Shown: positions 25,345 through 34,635 of the stretch, piece by piece
Layout: every line of letters begins with the position of its first letter
Position numbering within the stretch: position 1 is the first letter of the stretch
NCBI RefSeq assembly: GCF_002197755.1
Contig: NZ_NHOT01000002.1
Span: 124,001 to 188,000 of the forward strand
DNA length: 64,000 nucleotides
Source of the DNA: Pedobacter sp. AJM
GTDB taxonomy: Bacteria; Bacteroidota; Bacteroidia; Sphingobacteriales; Sphingobacteriaceae
Reading direction: 5' to 3'
Notes under the pieces: generated by a model
Databases searched by the model: none
Told to the model about the DNA's origin: nothing
The model's input: only the letters and a program-made list of their open reading frames with translations
Made by a program: the position numbers and the translations under genes

Positions 25345-27780
25345 TTGATTGTTCCCAAACTTCAAAATCAAAAAACATTGACAGAGTTAGTGCAAGAGAA
25401 AAAGGGTGTTAGCCAGAGTATTGATTTTTATAAAATATTCAGGGTATTTTTAAGCCGTTGGTACTGGATTACCGGAACAGTTGCCCTTGCGCTCTTCGGT
25501 GCCTGGCTTTATTTATGGTATACTCCACCTATTTATCAAACAGGCGCATCTCTTAAATTGGAAGACAGTAATCCCAATCTCGGAACAAATGCCGGTATCG
25601 TTGCCTCACAAAACTACAATTACACGGATAAAATCCAGGCAGAAAGTTTTACTATCCGCAGTAATGAAGTGATTGCTAACGCTGTAAAAACACTGGATTA
25701 CAAAATCAGCTATTACCTTAAAGGCCGTGTACGTACCACAGAACTGTACCCCAATGTTCCGTTTGTGATTGAAATCCTCAAACAGGATAGCGTAAATTTC
25801 AGTCGCTCACTTTATACCGTAACAGGCAAAGACGAACAGCATTTTGAACTTTCTACTGCTGATAATGAAGATAAAAAGACCACTTATCAGTATAATGCGA
25901 TAATCAATATTGGCAATATGTCTTTCCGGATTAAGGATAAAATACCGGTAAAGAGTACCTATCAATTTAAATTTAACAGTCAGGAAGATTTTATTGGCCG
26001 TGCGATGGGTGGTTTAAATATCGGCGAAGCGGCACGTTTCACAAATGTAATGGGCTTGAATCAAACAGATGGAAATGCCGTTTTTGCTGCTGATATTCTG
26101 AATGCCATCATGAAAGCGTATGTAAAATATGATGTGATCCAAAGGAGACGATCAGCCAGACAGACAGTTGATTTCATCAATAGCCAACTGGGCTTCATTG
26201 ATACTGCAGCAGGAAAATCAGGCAGTACCCTCGCCAGTTATAAAGCTAGAAACAATATGCTGGATGTCAGTTCTTCTACTTCCATGACAGTAGGAAAACT
26301 ATCTGATTTTGAAAAGCAAAAAACCGAGCTCAACCTGAAACAGTTAGGTATCAGGCAACTTCAGGAACAGGTTAACAGCAATAAATCGAAGATTGAAATC
26401 GGTATGGATCTTGATGGGGAAATCAATTCAGGCATGGGTACCCTGGTTACGCAGCTCAATAACCTGCTCGCCAGCCGGGAAGCAAAACTCAGCCAGTTTA
26501 ATAATGATTCACAGCCCGTCAGGCAAATTGAACAACAAATTTCAAACGTGAAGGCCGGCATCAGAAACGCCGTGGCCGGTATGCTTCGCAAGAATGAGCA
26601 AACCATTCGTTACATAGATAGCCAGATTGCCGGTGTAACGCAAAAAATGAGTACCATACCGCAGAAAGAACAAAACTTTGTAAAACTGCAAACCAATTTT
26701 GAAGTCAACAATAAAGTCCGTTCTTATCTTTCCGAAAAAAAGCTGGAAGCAGAAATGAATGCAGCCGCCATAGTACCGGGTGCATCCATCGTCAACCCTG
26801 CTTATCCATCTTATTATGCTATTTCGCCAAACAGCAGCAAAGCCTATACCACTGCACTGATGTTAGGCCTGGCATCTGGTTTTGGCTTAATCTTGCTGGT
26901 ACGGTTCCTCAATCCTTATATTTACGATAAGGAAACGGTTGAAGGCTTAACCCATACACCCATTATTGGCGTTATCCGTAAGTTCCCCGATTATATTGAC
27001 CAGGACAGCAGACAGGCTTTATCGCTTTCGAAACCAAAATCGGTATTTGCTGAATCGGTTCGCTCCGTGCGGACAAACCTCAGTTTTCTGGCCAGTCATA
27101 AAGAAAGTAAAGTCATTTGCATCACTTCAGAAGTTTCGGGTGAAGGAAAATCATTTGTAACCATTAACCTGGCCGGAACCCTTGCACTGATTGACAAGCG
27201 CATTATCCTTATAGCTGCCGATTTAAGACGTTCCAAGCTGCATAAGGCATTCGGCAATGACAATAAGAAAGGATTAAGTTCCCTGTTGTCTGGCCAGGCT
27301 AGCCTGGAAGAGGTGATTAGTCACGATGAAGTGCATCATATCGATTTTATCCCTTCAGGTCCAGTACCCCCTAACCCTTCAGAACTCCTTCACTCCGCTA
27401 CAATGAAAGAACTATTGTTAAAACTGGAACAACAGTATGATTATGTTTTGGTGGATACGGCACCTGTAGGATTGGTATCAGATGCGATTCCGTTAATCAG
27501 AAATGCTGATATTAATTTATTTGTTATCCGTTCCGGTGTTTCACAGCAAAGAGCTGCCAATATCCCTGAGCGTTTATCAAGAGAATATGGCTTAAGCAAC
27601 CTGGCCATTATCCTTAACGCCTTTGGTGACGATGCCCTGTATGCAAATTATTATACCACCGATTATTCACGCGGAGGGGGCAACAGCACTTATTATTATT
27701 CTGATTATAGTGGTTATTCCGGATCGGGTTATTATGATGATGAAAACCGCAAATGGTGGATGTTCTGGAAAAAGAAGTAA
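25345..27780 (+). CDS. Wzc-like polysaccharide co-polymerase / tyrosine autokinase
   Basis: 811-aa inner-membrane protein controlling chain length and export. A Wzz domain lies between helices at about 38-60 and 500-520, followed by a BY-kinase: Walker A SGEGKS (about 598), A' motif ILIAADLRR, Walker B YVLVDTAP. The C-terminus (about 765-800) is tyrosine-rich (YYYSDYSGYSGSGYYDD), the usual autophosphorylation cluster. No ATG lies near the start: an in-frame stop directly precedes the TTG at 25345, so a TTG start is likely. A TATCTTTA box at 25329-25336 sits only 8 bp before it, so a separate, nearly leaderless transcript is possible. Confidence 0.94.
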   Translation: MIVPKLQNQKTLTELVQEKKGVSQSIDFYKIFRVFLSRWYWITGTVALALFGAWLYLWYTPPIYQTGASLKLEDSNPNLGTNAGIVASQNYNYTDKIQAESFTIRSNEVIANAVKTLDYKISYYLKGRVRTTELYPNVPFVIEILKQDSVNFSRSLYTVTGKDEQHFELSTADNEDKKTTYQYNAIINIGNMSFRIKDKIPVKSTYQFKFNSQEDFIGRAMGGLNIGEAARFTNVMGLNQTDGNAVFAADILNAIMKAYVKYDVIQRRRSARQTVDFINSQLGFIDTAAGKSGSTLASYKARNNMLDVSSSTSMTVGKLSDFEKQKTELNLKQLGIRQLQEQVNSNKSKIEIGMDLDGEINSGMGTLVTQLNNLLASREAKLSQFNNDSQPVRQIEQQISNVKAGIRNAVAGMLRKNEQTIRYIDSQIAGVTQKMSTIPQKEQNFVKLQTNFEVNNKVRSYLSEKKLEAEMNAAAIVPGASIVNPAYPSYYAISPNSSKAYTTALMLGLASGFGLILLVRFLNPYIYDKETVEGLTHTPIIGVIRKFPDYIDQDSRQALSLSKPKSVFAESVRSVRTNLSFLASHKESKVICITSEVSGEGKSFVTINLAGTLALIDKRIILIAADLRRSKLHKAFGNDNKKGLSSLLSGQASLEEVISHDEVHHIDFIPSGPVPPNPSELLHSATMKELLLKLEQQYDYVLVDTAPVGLVSDAIPLIRNADINLFVIRSGVSQQRAANIPERLSREYGLSNLAIILNAFGDDALYANYYTTDYSRGGGNSTYYYSDYSGYSGSGYYDDENRKWWMFWKKK

Positions 27781-27934
27781 TAGCTTTTGGCATTAACAAT
27801 TTTAGGGGCAATTTTCAGATTTATACTAAAAAATATCACCACTCAGGTTTCAAAAAAAATGATGATACATCCCTTTCCTATCGAGAAAAAGCTGAAAGGC
27901 AGATTGAAACTTATCACGGCATTTAATTTCAGAC

Positions 27935-28438
27935 ATGATCGACAATAATTACCGGTGGTATCCTGTTTATACACGCTCAAGAGCAGAAAAAAAAGCATAC
28001 GAAGAACTAATCCGGAAAGGGATTAATGCTTACCTTCCGCTCAGGAAAACCCTGAAGCAATGGAGCGACCGTAAGAAATGGGTTGAAGAACCCCTCCTGA
28101 AGTCATATCTCTTTGTCTATATTTCCAGTAAGGAATACGCAGAAGTAATGATGACCAATGGCATTGCCAGGTTCCTCTATTTTTCAGGACATATCGCTGC
28201 TATGCCCAGCCAGCAAATTGAACATTTAAAATTATTACTGGCAACGGAACAAGACCTGGAGGTATTTGATCATGACATTAAACCAGGGCAGAAGGTATGG
28301 GTTAAAGCCGGACCATTTAAAGATATGGCAGGAGAGCTGGTTTCGATTCATAACAAACAACGCATCATATTACGCCTGGATAACATCGGTTATTCCATCG
28401 AAATCAATACCTCAATGGCATTTGTCGCACCTTTGTAA
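27935..28438 (+). CDS. NusG-family transcription antiterminator (UpxY-like)
   Basis: 167 aa. An N-terminal NGN domain (about 6-105, WYPVYTRSRAEKKAYEEL, YLFVYIS) and a C-terminal KOW-type domain (about 112-165, KVWVKAGPFKDMAGELV). Specialised NusG paralogues of this kind (UpxY in Bacteroides, RfaH, LoaP) let RNA polymerase read very long surface-polysaccharide operons. It precedes a 401-bp untranslated stretch and then some 50 tightly packed genes' worth of DNA (29 kb), which is what such a factor would serve. Confidence 0.9.
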   Translation: MIDNNYRWYPVYTRSRAEKKAYEELIRKGINAYLPLRKTLKQWSDRKKWVEEPLLKSYLFVYISSKEYAEVMMTNGIARFLYFSGHIAAMPSQQIEHLKLLLATEQDLEVFDHDIKPGQKVWVKAGPFKDMAGELVSIHNKQRIILRLDNIGYSIEINTSMAFVAPL

Positions 28439-28839
28439 TTCTGGAAATACATATTTAACAAAAATCTGTTGCTTTCATTTAAATGAGAATAAAATTGCTT
28501 GTAAATACTTCTTTGCAAGTACCCGGTTTTCGCACAGATTTAGCATATTTGGGCTTAAAGCCTGCGGGGTACATGAAAAGATTAAGGTCAATCATTAATA
28601 GAAAAACACAAAAGGATTAATAGTTAACCTCCTTATTGATTAGTTTTGCAAAGGGTAAACCTTTTGGAATTGAAACTCCGGGCATCAGATTTAAATATAC
28701 TCGTCAGTTCATTTTTTTTCAAGAAAATGTGACTGAAGGGGCGAAGCTGTGCCAGGCCGGCATCAAATGACTTCAATCCATCAAAAAATAACTTTGAAAT
28801 ATCTGGTCTGGATAAAACCAGGAGCATAAAAATTGGGGC
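28439..28839 (+). promoter_or_regulatory. Untranslated 401-bp leader with hairpin, possible antitermination target
   Basis: No gene is seen here. A hairpin at 28498-28519 has 8-bp arms CTTGTAAA and TTTGCAAG (one G-U pair) and a 6-nt loop TACTTC. Further on GTACCC (28519-28524) can pair with GGGTAC (28567-28572). Placement between a NusG paralogue and the operon it would serve suggests a recognition site; that is inference. Confidence 0.4.
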
Positions 28840-30630
28840 GTGTGTAGAATTGCGGGTGTCATAGATAAAAAAGCATATCCTGATCAACTCAGACAGGATG
28901 TACAGCAGATGTGCGATGTTATGCGCCATGGTGGACCTGATGATGAAGGATTTTACACTGATGAGGCTGGAGGTTTAGGCTTTGGCCATCGCAGACTGGC
29001 CCTTATTGACCTCACTGCCGGTGGACACCAGCCTATGTTCGGACCGGAAGAAAAATTAGTCATCACCTTCAATGGCGAAATCTATAATTTTCCGGAATTG
29101 AAAAAAGAATTGTCCGCAGCAGGCTACCCCTTCCATACCCAGAGTGATACTGAAGTAATCCTGGCCGCTTATCAAGCCTGGGGTGTAAATGGTTTTAGGA
29201 AACTTAACGGGATGTTTGCTTTTGCACTGTATGACCGCTCCAAACAACTCAGTTACCTGGTTCGGGATCAATCAGGCATTAAACCCCTGTATTACGCCAT
29301 TCAAAATCAGCGGCTGATCTTTTCATCTGAAGTAAAAGCCTTTAAAGAAACCTGTTATCCATTTATTGAAAATAAGCACTGGAAAATGTATTTCCTGGCT
29401 TTTGGACATATCCCCCAACCTTTTACAACGTTGCAGGATGTATTTTCATTAAAACCCGGGCATTATCTGAAATGGGATCATCAGCAACAGCTTCATGAAA
29501 TCATTTCTTTTGAACAAAGTCCCCCTTCCCCATCCGTAACGTCTTCCTTACAGGCTGCGGCCGACTTGGGTAAAAGCCTTGAGGCGGCAGTTCATCGCCA
29601 TCTGATTGCCGACGCCCCCATTGGGGTATTTTTGAGTGGCGGCATAGATTCCAGTATCATTACCCTGCTCGCCAATCAACACACGGGTAAACACCTCCAA
29701 AGCTTATCTGTCAATTTTACCGATCAGGCTTTCTCTGAAGAAAAATATCAAAAAATCATTACCGCAAAAACCAGTGGCATTCATCGCACTTACCTGGTTG
29801 AAGCACAGGATTTTGATGCAGACTTTGAAAAAATTATGGGGGCAATGGATCAGCCCACCAATGATGGCATCAATTCGTGGTTTGTAAATAAATATGCCAA
29901 AGAAAATGGATTAAAGGCTGTTTTATCCGGAGTTGGTGCTGATGAACTGCTTGGCGGATACCCGTCATTCAGCAGAATGAAGATCATCAATATATTAAAA
30001 AAAATACCCCGCTTTCTTTTAAGGTTATGTAACCGGCTGCCTTCAGAAAAACTGAAAAGAATATATTACCTCAGCTACCGGAATCCGATTGGAGAATATC
30101 TTTTTCTCAGGGGATTTTTTACTCCGGAAACCATCGCCCGAATATTAAATATCGAAAAAAAAGAAATTGATCAGTTGTTTGAAAACTTTCCTATGGATGA
30201 AGAAATAAATGCTTTAAGTGGTGCAGAAAGGATTTCATGGCTGGAGACCCGTATTTTTATGCAAAACCAATTGTTAAAAGATACCGACTTTATGAGCATG
30301 AGCCACGGAGTAGAAGTCCGCGTACCTTTCCTTGATCAGCATTTCTTAGAAACCATTAATAGCATCGCTACCCCGCAACGCTTTCCTGCAGAAAAGAAAG
30401 GTTTGTTAATCCAGGCGTTTAAAAAAATCCTGCCTGAAGCAATATGGAAACGGCCTAAAATGGGTTTCAGTTTTCCGCTTCAACAGTGGTTTATACAAGG
30501 CGGACAGATTACAAATGAACAAATTTATGCCGATCATGATTTCGCCAGGCACCTGATGGAAAGATTTAAATCCGGAAAGATACATTGGTCTAAAGCCTTT
30601 GCGCTCTACCAGGTATGTAAAAAGGGTTAA
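28840..30630 (+). CDS. asnB: Asparagine synthetase (glutamine-hydrolysing)-like amidotransferase
   Basis: 596 aa. Cys2 (MCRIAGV) is the glutaminase nucleophile, which fixes the GTG at 28840 as the start. The class-II amidotransferase domain spans about 2-200 (RHGGPDDEG, FNGEIYNF) and the synthetase domain carries the ATP-pyrophosphatase loop SGGIDSS (266-272) and GVGADELLGGYP. AsnB-like enzymes are frequent in surface-polysaccharide loci, where they may amidate sugar carboxylates instead of making asparagine. It follows the untranslated leader and begins the continuous run of polysaccharide genes. Confidence 0.93.
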   Translation: MCRIAGVIDKKAYPDQLRQDVQQMCDVMRHGGPDDEGFYTDEAGGLGFGHRRLALIDLTAGGHQPMFGPEEKLVITFNGEIYNFPELKKELSAAGYPFHTQSDTEVILAAYQAWGVNGFRKLNGMFAFALYDRSKQLSYLVRDQSGIKPLYYAIQNQRLIFSSEVKAFKETCYPFIENKHWKMYFLAFGHIPQPFTTLQDVFSLKPGHYLKWDHQQQLHEIISFEQSPPSPSVTSSLQAAADLGKSLEAAVHRHLIADAPIGVFLSGGIDSSIITLLANQHTGKHLQSLSVNFTDQAFSEEKYQKIITAKTSGIHRTYLVEAQDFDADFEKIMGAMDQPTNDGINSWFVNKYAKENGLKAVLSGVGADELLGGYPSFSRMKIINILKKIPRFLLRLCNRLPSEKLKRIYYLSYRNPIGEYLFLRGFFTPETIARILNIEKKEIDQLFENFPMDEEINALSGAERISWLETRIFMQNQLLKDTDFMSMSHGVEVRVPFLDQHFLETINSIATPQRFPAEKKGLLIQAFKKILPEAIWKRPKMGFSFPLQQWFIQGGQITNEQIYADHDFARHLMERFKSGKIHWSKAFALYQVCKKG

Positions 30631-30662
30631 GGGATAGTCAGAATGGGAAATAGAGAATAGAA

Positions 30663-31784
30663 TTGGGGAATAGCGGATTGAAAAGTGAAAAGGTGTTATT
30701 TTTAAGTTTACATACTTTCAGCCTAACAGGTGGGATAGAAAAGGTATGCCGGTGCATCAGTAAAATTCTTAGTGATTTAAACATCACAAAAAATAATACG
30801 CATCAGCTAATGAGTCTCTACGATGATCAGCCGGATCTGCGTTATGTAAACACCGGAGATTTTAAAGGCTTGCGCGGAAAACGTTTAGCCTTTCTGCTCA
30901 ATACCATCAGATTAGGCCGCAAGGCAAACACCATCCTGCTCAGTCACATTAATCTTTTACTATTTGCCTGGATCCTGAAAAAAATTCAGCCGCAAAAGCG
31001 AATCATTCTGCTGGCCCATGGTATTGAAATTTGGGAGAAACTGCCTAAATGGAAAACAACGTTTCTTCGTAAACACACAGAAATTTGGGCAGTCAGCCAC
31101 TTTACGGCACAACAGATCGAAAAAACACATCAGTTAAATCCATCAATGATTAAGGTACTCCCTAATGGCCTGGATCCATTCTTTCCTATACCAACCCATT
31201 TTGAAAAACCAGGTAAACTGCTTCAACAGTATCGGCTTTCCACATCCAATAAAATACTTTTTACCTTAACCCGTCTTTCTTCACATGAACAATATAAGGG
31301 TTATGATCAGGTGATTCTGGCATTAAAAAATCTGCCTGAAGAAGTGGTTTATGTTTTGGCAGGTAAAGCCGATGATACGGAAAAGAAAAGGGTATTGACC
31401 TTAATTGAACAGCATCACCTGGCCCATAGGGTAATACTCACTGGTTTTCTCGAAGAAACAGCTTTGCAGGATTATTTCCTGCTGTCCGATTTATTTATCA
31501 TGCCCAGCCAGGGTGAAGGTTTTGGGATTGCTTTCATAGAAGCGGCCGCCTGTGGTCGGTTTTCCATCGCCGGAAATGCTGATGGTAGCCGGAACGCCCT
31601 CCTGAACGGGAAACTTGGCTGCTTTGTTGATCCGCATCATATACATGAAATTGAAACAGCCATTTCTAAACAACTGGAAGATTCAAAATCCACTGCTGAT
31701 GCCTCGGGCTTACAGCAAGCCTGTTTAAATGCTTTTAACTTTGAACAATACAGAATAAACTTTCTTAATCTATTATCCAATTAG
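30663..31784 (+). CDS. Glycosyltransferase family 4
   Basis: 373-aa GT-B enzyme. N-terminal SLHTFSLTGGIEKVC is the acceptor-side glycine loop. C-terminal donor-binding motifs include LFTLTRLSSHEQYKGYD and the EX7E segment MPSQGEGFGIAFIEAAACG (about 280-298). The start is TTG at 30663, or the next TTG at 30678; there is no early ATG. The preceding 30 bp contain a short AATAG-rich repeat-like text. Donor and linkage unknown. Confidence 0.9.
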   Translation: MGNSGLKSEKVLFLSLHTFSLTGGIEKVCRCISKILSDLNITKNNTHQLMSLYDDQPDLRYVNTGDFKGLRGKRLAFLLNTIRLGRKANTILLSHINLLLFAWILKKIQPQKRIILLAHGIEIWEKLPKWKTTFLRKHTEIWAVSHFTAQQIEKTHQLNPSMIKVLPNGLDPFFPIPTHFEKPGKLLQQYRLSTSNKILFTLTRLSSHEQYKGYDQVILALKNLPEEVVYVLAGKADDTEKKRVLTLIEQHHLAHRVILTGFLEETALQDYFLLSDLFIMPSQGEGFGIAFIEAAACGRFSIAGNADGSRNALLNGKLGCFVDPHHIHEIETAISKQLEDSKSTADASGLQQACLNAFNFEQYRINFLNLLSN

Positions 31785-31824
31785 ATGAATCCTGACTACC
31801 AATTTTACACAGTTTTATCTGTTT

Positions 31825-32682
31825 ATGGAGCATAAAGAAGAGTACAGCTGGACCATTGAAGCAAAAGCTTCGCTTTTTGACCTGAAGTTTGGTGAGATCT
31901 GGGCGTATCGCGATTTATTGTGGCTGCTGGTGCGTCGCGATTTTGTTTCCTTTTACAAACAGACCATTTTAGGTCCGCTATGGTTTTTCATTCAACCCTT
32001 GTTTACCACCATTATTTTTACTTTTATTTTTGGTAACCTGGCGGGCATATCCACCGATGGACTGCCTAAACCTTTGTTCTACATGGCCGGCATTACCGCC
32101 TGGAATTATTTTGCAGATTGTTTGACTAAAACATCTACCGTATTTAAAGATAACGCCGGTATTTTCGGGAAGGTATATTTCCCCAGATTGATCATGCCGC
32201 TCAGCATTGTGGTGAGCAACCTGGTGCGTTTTGGTGTACAGATGTTGCTGTTTATGCTGATGATGGCCTATTACCATTTTTCGGGTGCGGCCTTCCATAT
32301 CACCTGGGCGATTTGGCTCTTTCCTGTTATAGTGGTGCTGATGGCTTTACTGGGATTAGGTACCGGCATGATGATCTCAGCCATGACAACCAAATACCGC
32401 GACCTGGCTTTCCTGGTCACCTTTGGCGTGCAGCTTTTAATGTATGCCACCACTGTGATTTATCCGCTATCAGAAGCTTTAAATAAATATCCTGACTATG
32501 CCTGGATCATTGAATATAACCCCATGACACCCATTATTGAAACCTTCCGGTACGGATTTCTGGGTGAAGGAAGCTTTAGCTGGGGAAGTTTAGGCTATGC
32601 TACCGGCCTTACCGCTACCCTGCTCCTTTTCGGCGTGGTCATTTTCAATAAAGTAGAACGGAATTTTGTGGATACGGTTTAG
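31825..32682 (+). CDS. ABC-2 type polysaccharide transporter permease (Wzm-like)
   Basis: 285-aa inner-membrane permease with about six helices and the typical start of this family, DLLWLLVRRDFVSFYKQTILGPLWFFIQP split over residues 27-55. EYNPMTPIIETFRYGFLG near residue 232 is a family hallmark. It exports a lipid-linked glycan with the Wzt-like ATPase at 33367. The two are separated by a decayed gene and a tandem repeat array. Confidence 0.93.
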   Translation: MEHKEEYSWTIEAKASLFDLKFGEIWAYRDLLWLLVRRDFVSFYKQTILGPLWFFIQPLFTTIIFTFIFGNLAGISTDGLPKPLFYMAGITAWNYFADCLTKTSTVFKDNAGIFGKVYFPRLIMPLSIVVSNLVRFGVQMLLFMLMMAYYHFSGAAFHITWAIWLFPVIVVLMALLGLGTGMMISAMTTKYRDLAFLVTFGVQLLMYATTVIYPLSEALNKYPDYAWIIEYNPMTPIIETFRYGFLGEGSFSWGSLGYATGLTATLLLFGVVIFNKVERNFVDTV

Positions 32683-32789
32683 GAAGGGAAGTGGATTAGA
32701 TGGTTAGAATTTTGACTAATATTATATAATAAGTGATCATCCTTTATTTATTAATTCGTCTATAATAAAGATGACGCACGTTTATTTAG

Positions 32790-33018
32790 TGGAGAAACTG
32801 GAAGTTTGGACATGATCAATGTTGTTCAGAAAAGACATTTCCAACTGACTAAAAAATTTCCAAAAGAAGAGACTTTTGGCCTGACCAGTCAGATCAAAAG
32901 ATCAGTGAACAGTATGGGAGTATGCTTAGCTGAAAGATCCGGGAAGATTGCATTTGAACAGAAGACTCATTACACCAATATGGCTATTCTACTACGTTTG
33001 AACCTTAAATCATTTCAT
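32790..33018 (+). pseudogene. Remnant of a four-helix-bundle (23S rRNA-IVS type) protein gene
   Basis: The open frame at 32806 (86 codons) contains LTKKFPKEETFGLTSQIKRS, closely matching the core of the four-helix-bundle proteins (LTKKFPKEExyGLTSQIRRA). The usual N-terminal LEVW-type segment appears upstream in another frame (EKLEVWT then stop, near 32792). The later half (SMGVCLAERSGKIAFEQ) is altered and the frame runs into a tandem repeat. So this is a frameshifted and truncated copy. Intact copies often sit between polysaccharide exporter genes in Bacteroidota. Confidence 0.65.
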
Positions 33019-33021
33019 TGG

Positions 33022-33153
33022 GTTTACCTTTTGTTTACCCTTTCTCTACCCCTTGTTAACCCTTAGTTAACCCTTTGGTAACCCTTTGGTAACCCTTTGT
33101 TAACTCTTTGGTAACCCTTTGTTAACCCCCTGCTTACCCTTTGGTTACCTGTA
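33022..33153. repeat. 11-bp tandem repeat array, 12 units
   Basis: Twelve consecutive 11-bp units (consensus GGTAACCCTTT / GTTAACCCTTT) run without a gap from 33022 to 33153. The four in the middle (33066-33120) are the most regular and the outer ones are decayed. It lies between the Wzm and Wzt genes. Its last unit also forms a hairpin with GTAACC at 33167-33172. Confidence 0.95.
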
Positions 33154-33366
33154 AGGTAAAGCAGGAGTAACCAGGCAGTAATGAAATGGCAATGATTTAG
33201 CCCGTTTATATTAACTTAGTCAGGAGGATTATATATTGTACAGACATCAGATAGAAAATATTATCCTTAAACTTACCCATCTGTGAAATTCACAGCTCAA
33301 TGGTAAGAACTGACATTTGTACATCACTAATCTAAATTAATCAACACATACGCTAACACCCATCTC

Positions 33367-34635
33367 TTGTTGTCACACATCGCCATAAAAGTAGAAAACC
33401 TCAGTAAAGCTTACCAGTTAGGTCAAATCGGTACCGGCACCATCAGCCGGGATCTGGAACGCTGGTATGCCAGAATGCGTGGAAAAGAAGATCCCTTCCT
33501 GCGAATCGGGGAAAGCAACAACCAGCACACAAAAAGTGAAAGCGATATCGTTTGGAGTCTGAAAGACATTAATTTCGAGATTGAAAAAGGCGATGCTGTT
33601 GGTATTATTGGCCGCAATGGCGCAGGAAAGAGTACACTGCTTAAAATTTTAAGCAAAGTTACAGCCCCCACGACCGGAAAAATTTCAGGTAAAGGCCGGA
33701 TTGCCAGTTTGCTGGAAGTAGGAACGGGATTCCATCCGGAGCTATCTGGCCGGGAAAATATATTCCTGAATGGAGCTATCCTGGGCATGCGTAAAAGGGA
33801 AATCCAGCGCAAACTGGATGAAATTGTCGATTTCGCCGGAATTGAACGCTACCTGGATACGCCTGTGAAACGGTATTCATCCGGCATGTACGTGCGACTG
33901 GCCTTTGCCGTGGCCGCACACCTGGAATCTGAAATCCTGATAGTAGACGAGGTACTGGCTGTAGGTGATGCAGAATTTCAGAAAAAGTGTTTAGGCAAGA
34001 TGGGCGAAGTAAGTAAGGGTGAAGGACGGACGGTGCTGTTTGTGAGCCATAATATGGAAAGCATCCAAAAATTATGTGATAAAGGATTACTGTTATCAAA
34101 TGGTCAATCTCAATATTATGGACAGATTAAAAATGTAATTGAGCATTATTTAAAGCGAAATGAGAAAATATCACAAAGATTTTTCGAGCCTTCTTTGGGA
34201 CGCGTTGCAAATGTCCTGTCAGTAGAATTGAAGAATAATCAAACTAGGCTCGCTTCTGAAATATGTATTGCTGAAAGCTGGACGGTAAACTTCAATTTTA
34301 ATGTTAGTGAAGACATAAAAGGCCTTATCTGTGCTATTGGGATTGTAAGTGTTTCTGGAATTCCGATAAAAACGACCTGGCATGAACCTTTAGATTTAAA
34401 ACAAGGAAATTATAAAGCTGAGTTTTTAGAGGATTACACCCATTTGGCTTTAGGAACTTATTTTGTTCATGTTGGATTGTCAAGAGGTAATGAAAGTATT
34501 CAATATATTGAAGAAGCTATACAATTTGAAGTTGTTATAGGAAATTCGGACTTGAATAAGAATGTATTAAAATTCAATGCAAATACTGGGATAATCCTAA
34601 ATCAACTCAAATCTTCTGTGTACAAAAATGATTAA
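33367..34635 (+). CDS. ABC transporter ATPase (Wzt-like) with C-terminal domain
   Basis: 422 aa. Nucleotide-binding domain with Walker A GRNGAGKST (about 81-89), signature YSSGMYVRLA (about 169-178), Walker B ILIVDEVLAVGD (about 190-201) and H-loop SHN. Residues from about 270 on form a beta-rich extra domain, as in Wzt proteins that recognise a glycan end-cap before export. The start is one of two adjacent TTG codons (33367 or 33370); no ATG is available. It overlaps the next gene by 8 bp. Confidence 0.92.
   Translation: MLSHIAIKVENLSKAYQLGQIGTGTISRDLERWYARMRGKEDPFLRIGESNNQHTKSESDIVWSLKDINFEIEKGDAVGIIGRNGAGKSTLLKILSKVTAPTTGKISGKGRIASLLEVGTGFHPELSGRENIFLNGAILGMRKREIQRKLDEIVDFAGIERYLDTPVKRYSSGMYVRLAFAVAAHLESEILIVDEVLAVGDAEFQKKCLGKMGEVSKGEGRTVLFVSHNMESIQKLCDKGLLLSNGQSQYYGQIKNVIEHYLKRNEKISQRFFEPSLGRVANVLSVELKNNQTRLASEICIAESWTVNFNFNVSEDIKGLICAIGIVSVSGIPIKTTWHEPLDLKQGNYKAEFLEDYTHLALGTYFVHVGLSRGNESIQYIEEAIQFEVVIGNSDLNKNVLKFNANTGIILNQLKSSVYKND

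Noticed and set aside
32806..33066. Intact 86-codon gene between the exporter genes
   Set aside because: The frame starts mid-family, has lost its N-terminus to a frameshift and ends within the tandem array; treated as a remnant.
33022..33153. CRISPR-like array
   Set aside because: The 11-bp units follow each other directly with no spacers, and no cas gene is near. It is a simple tandem repeat.
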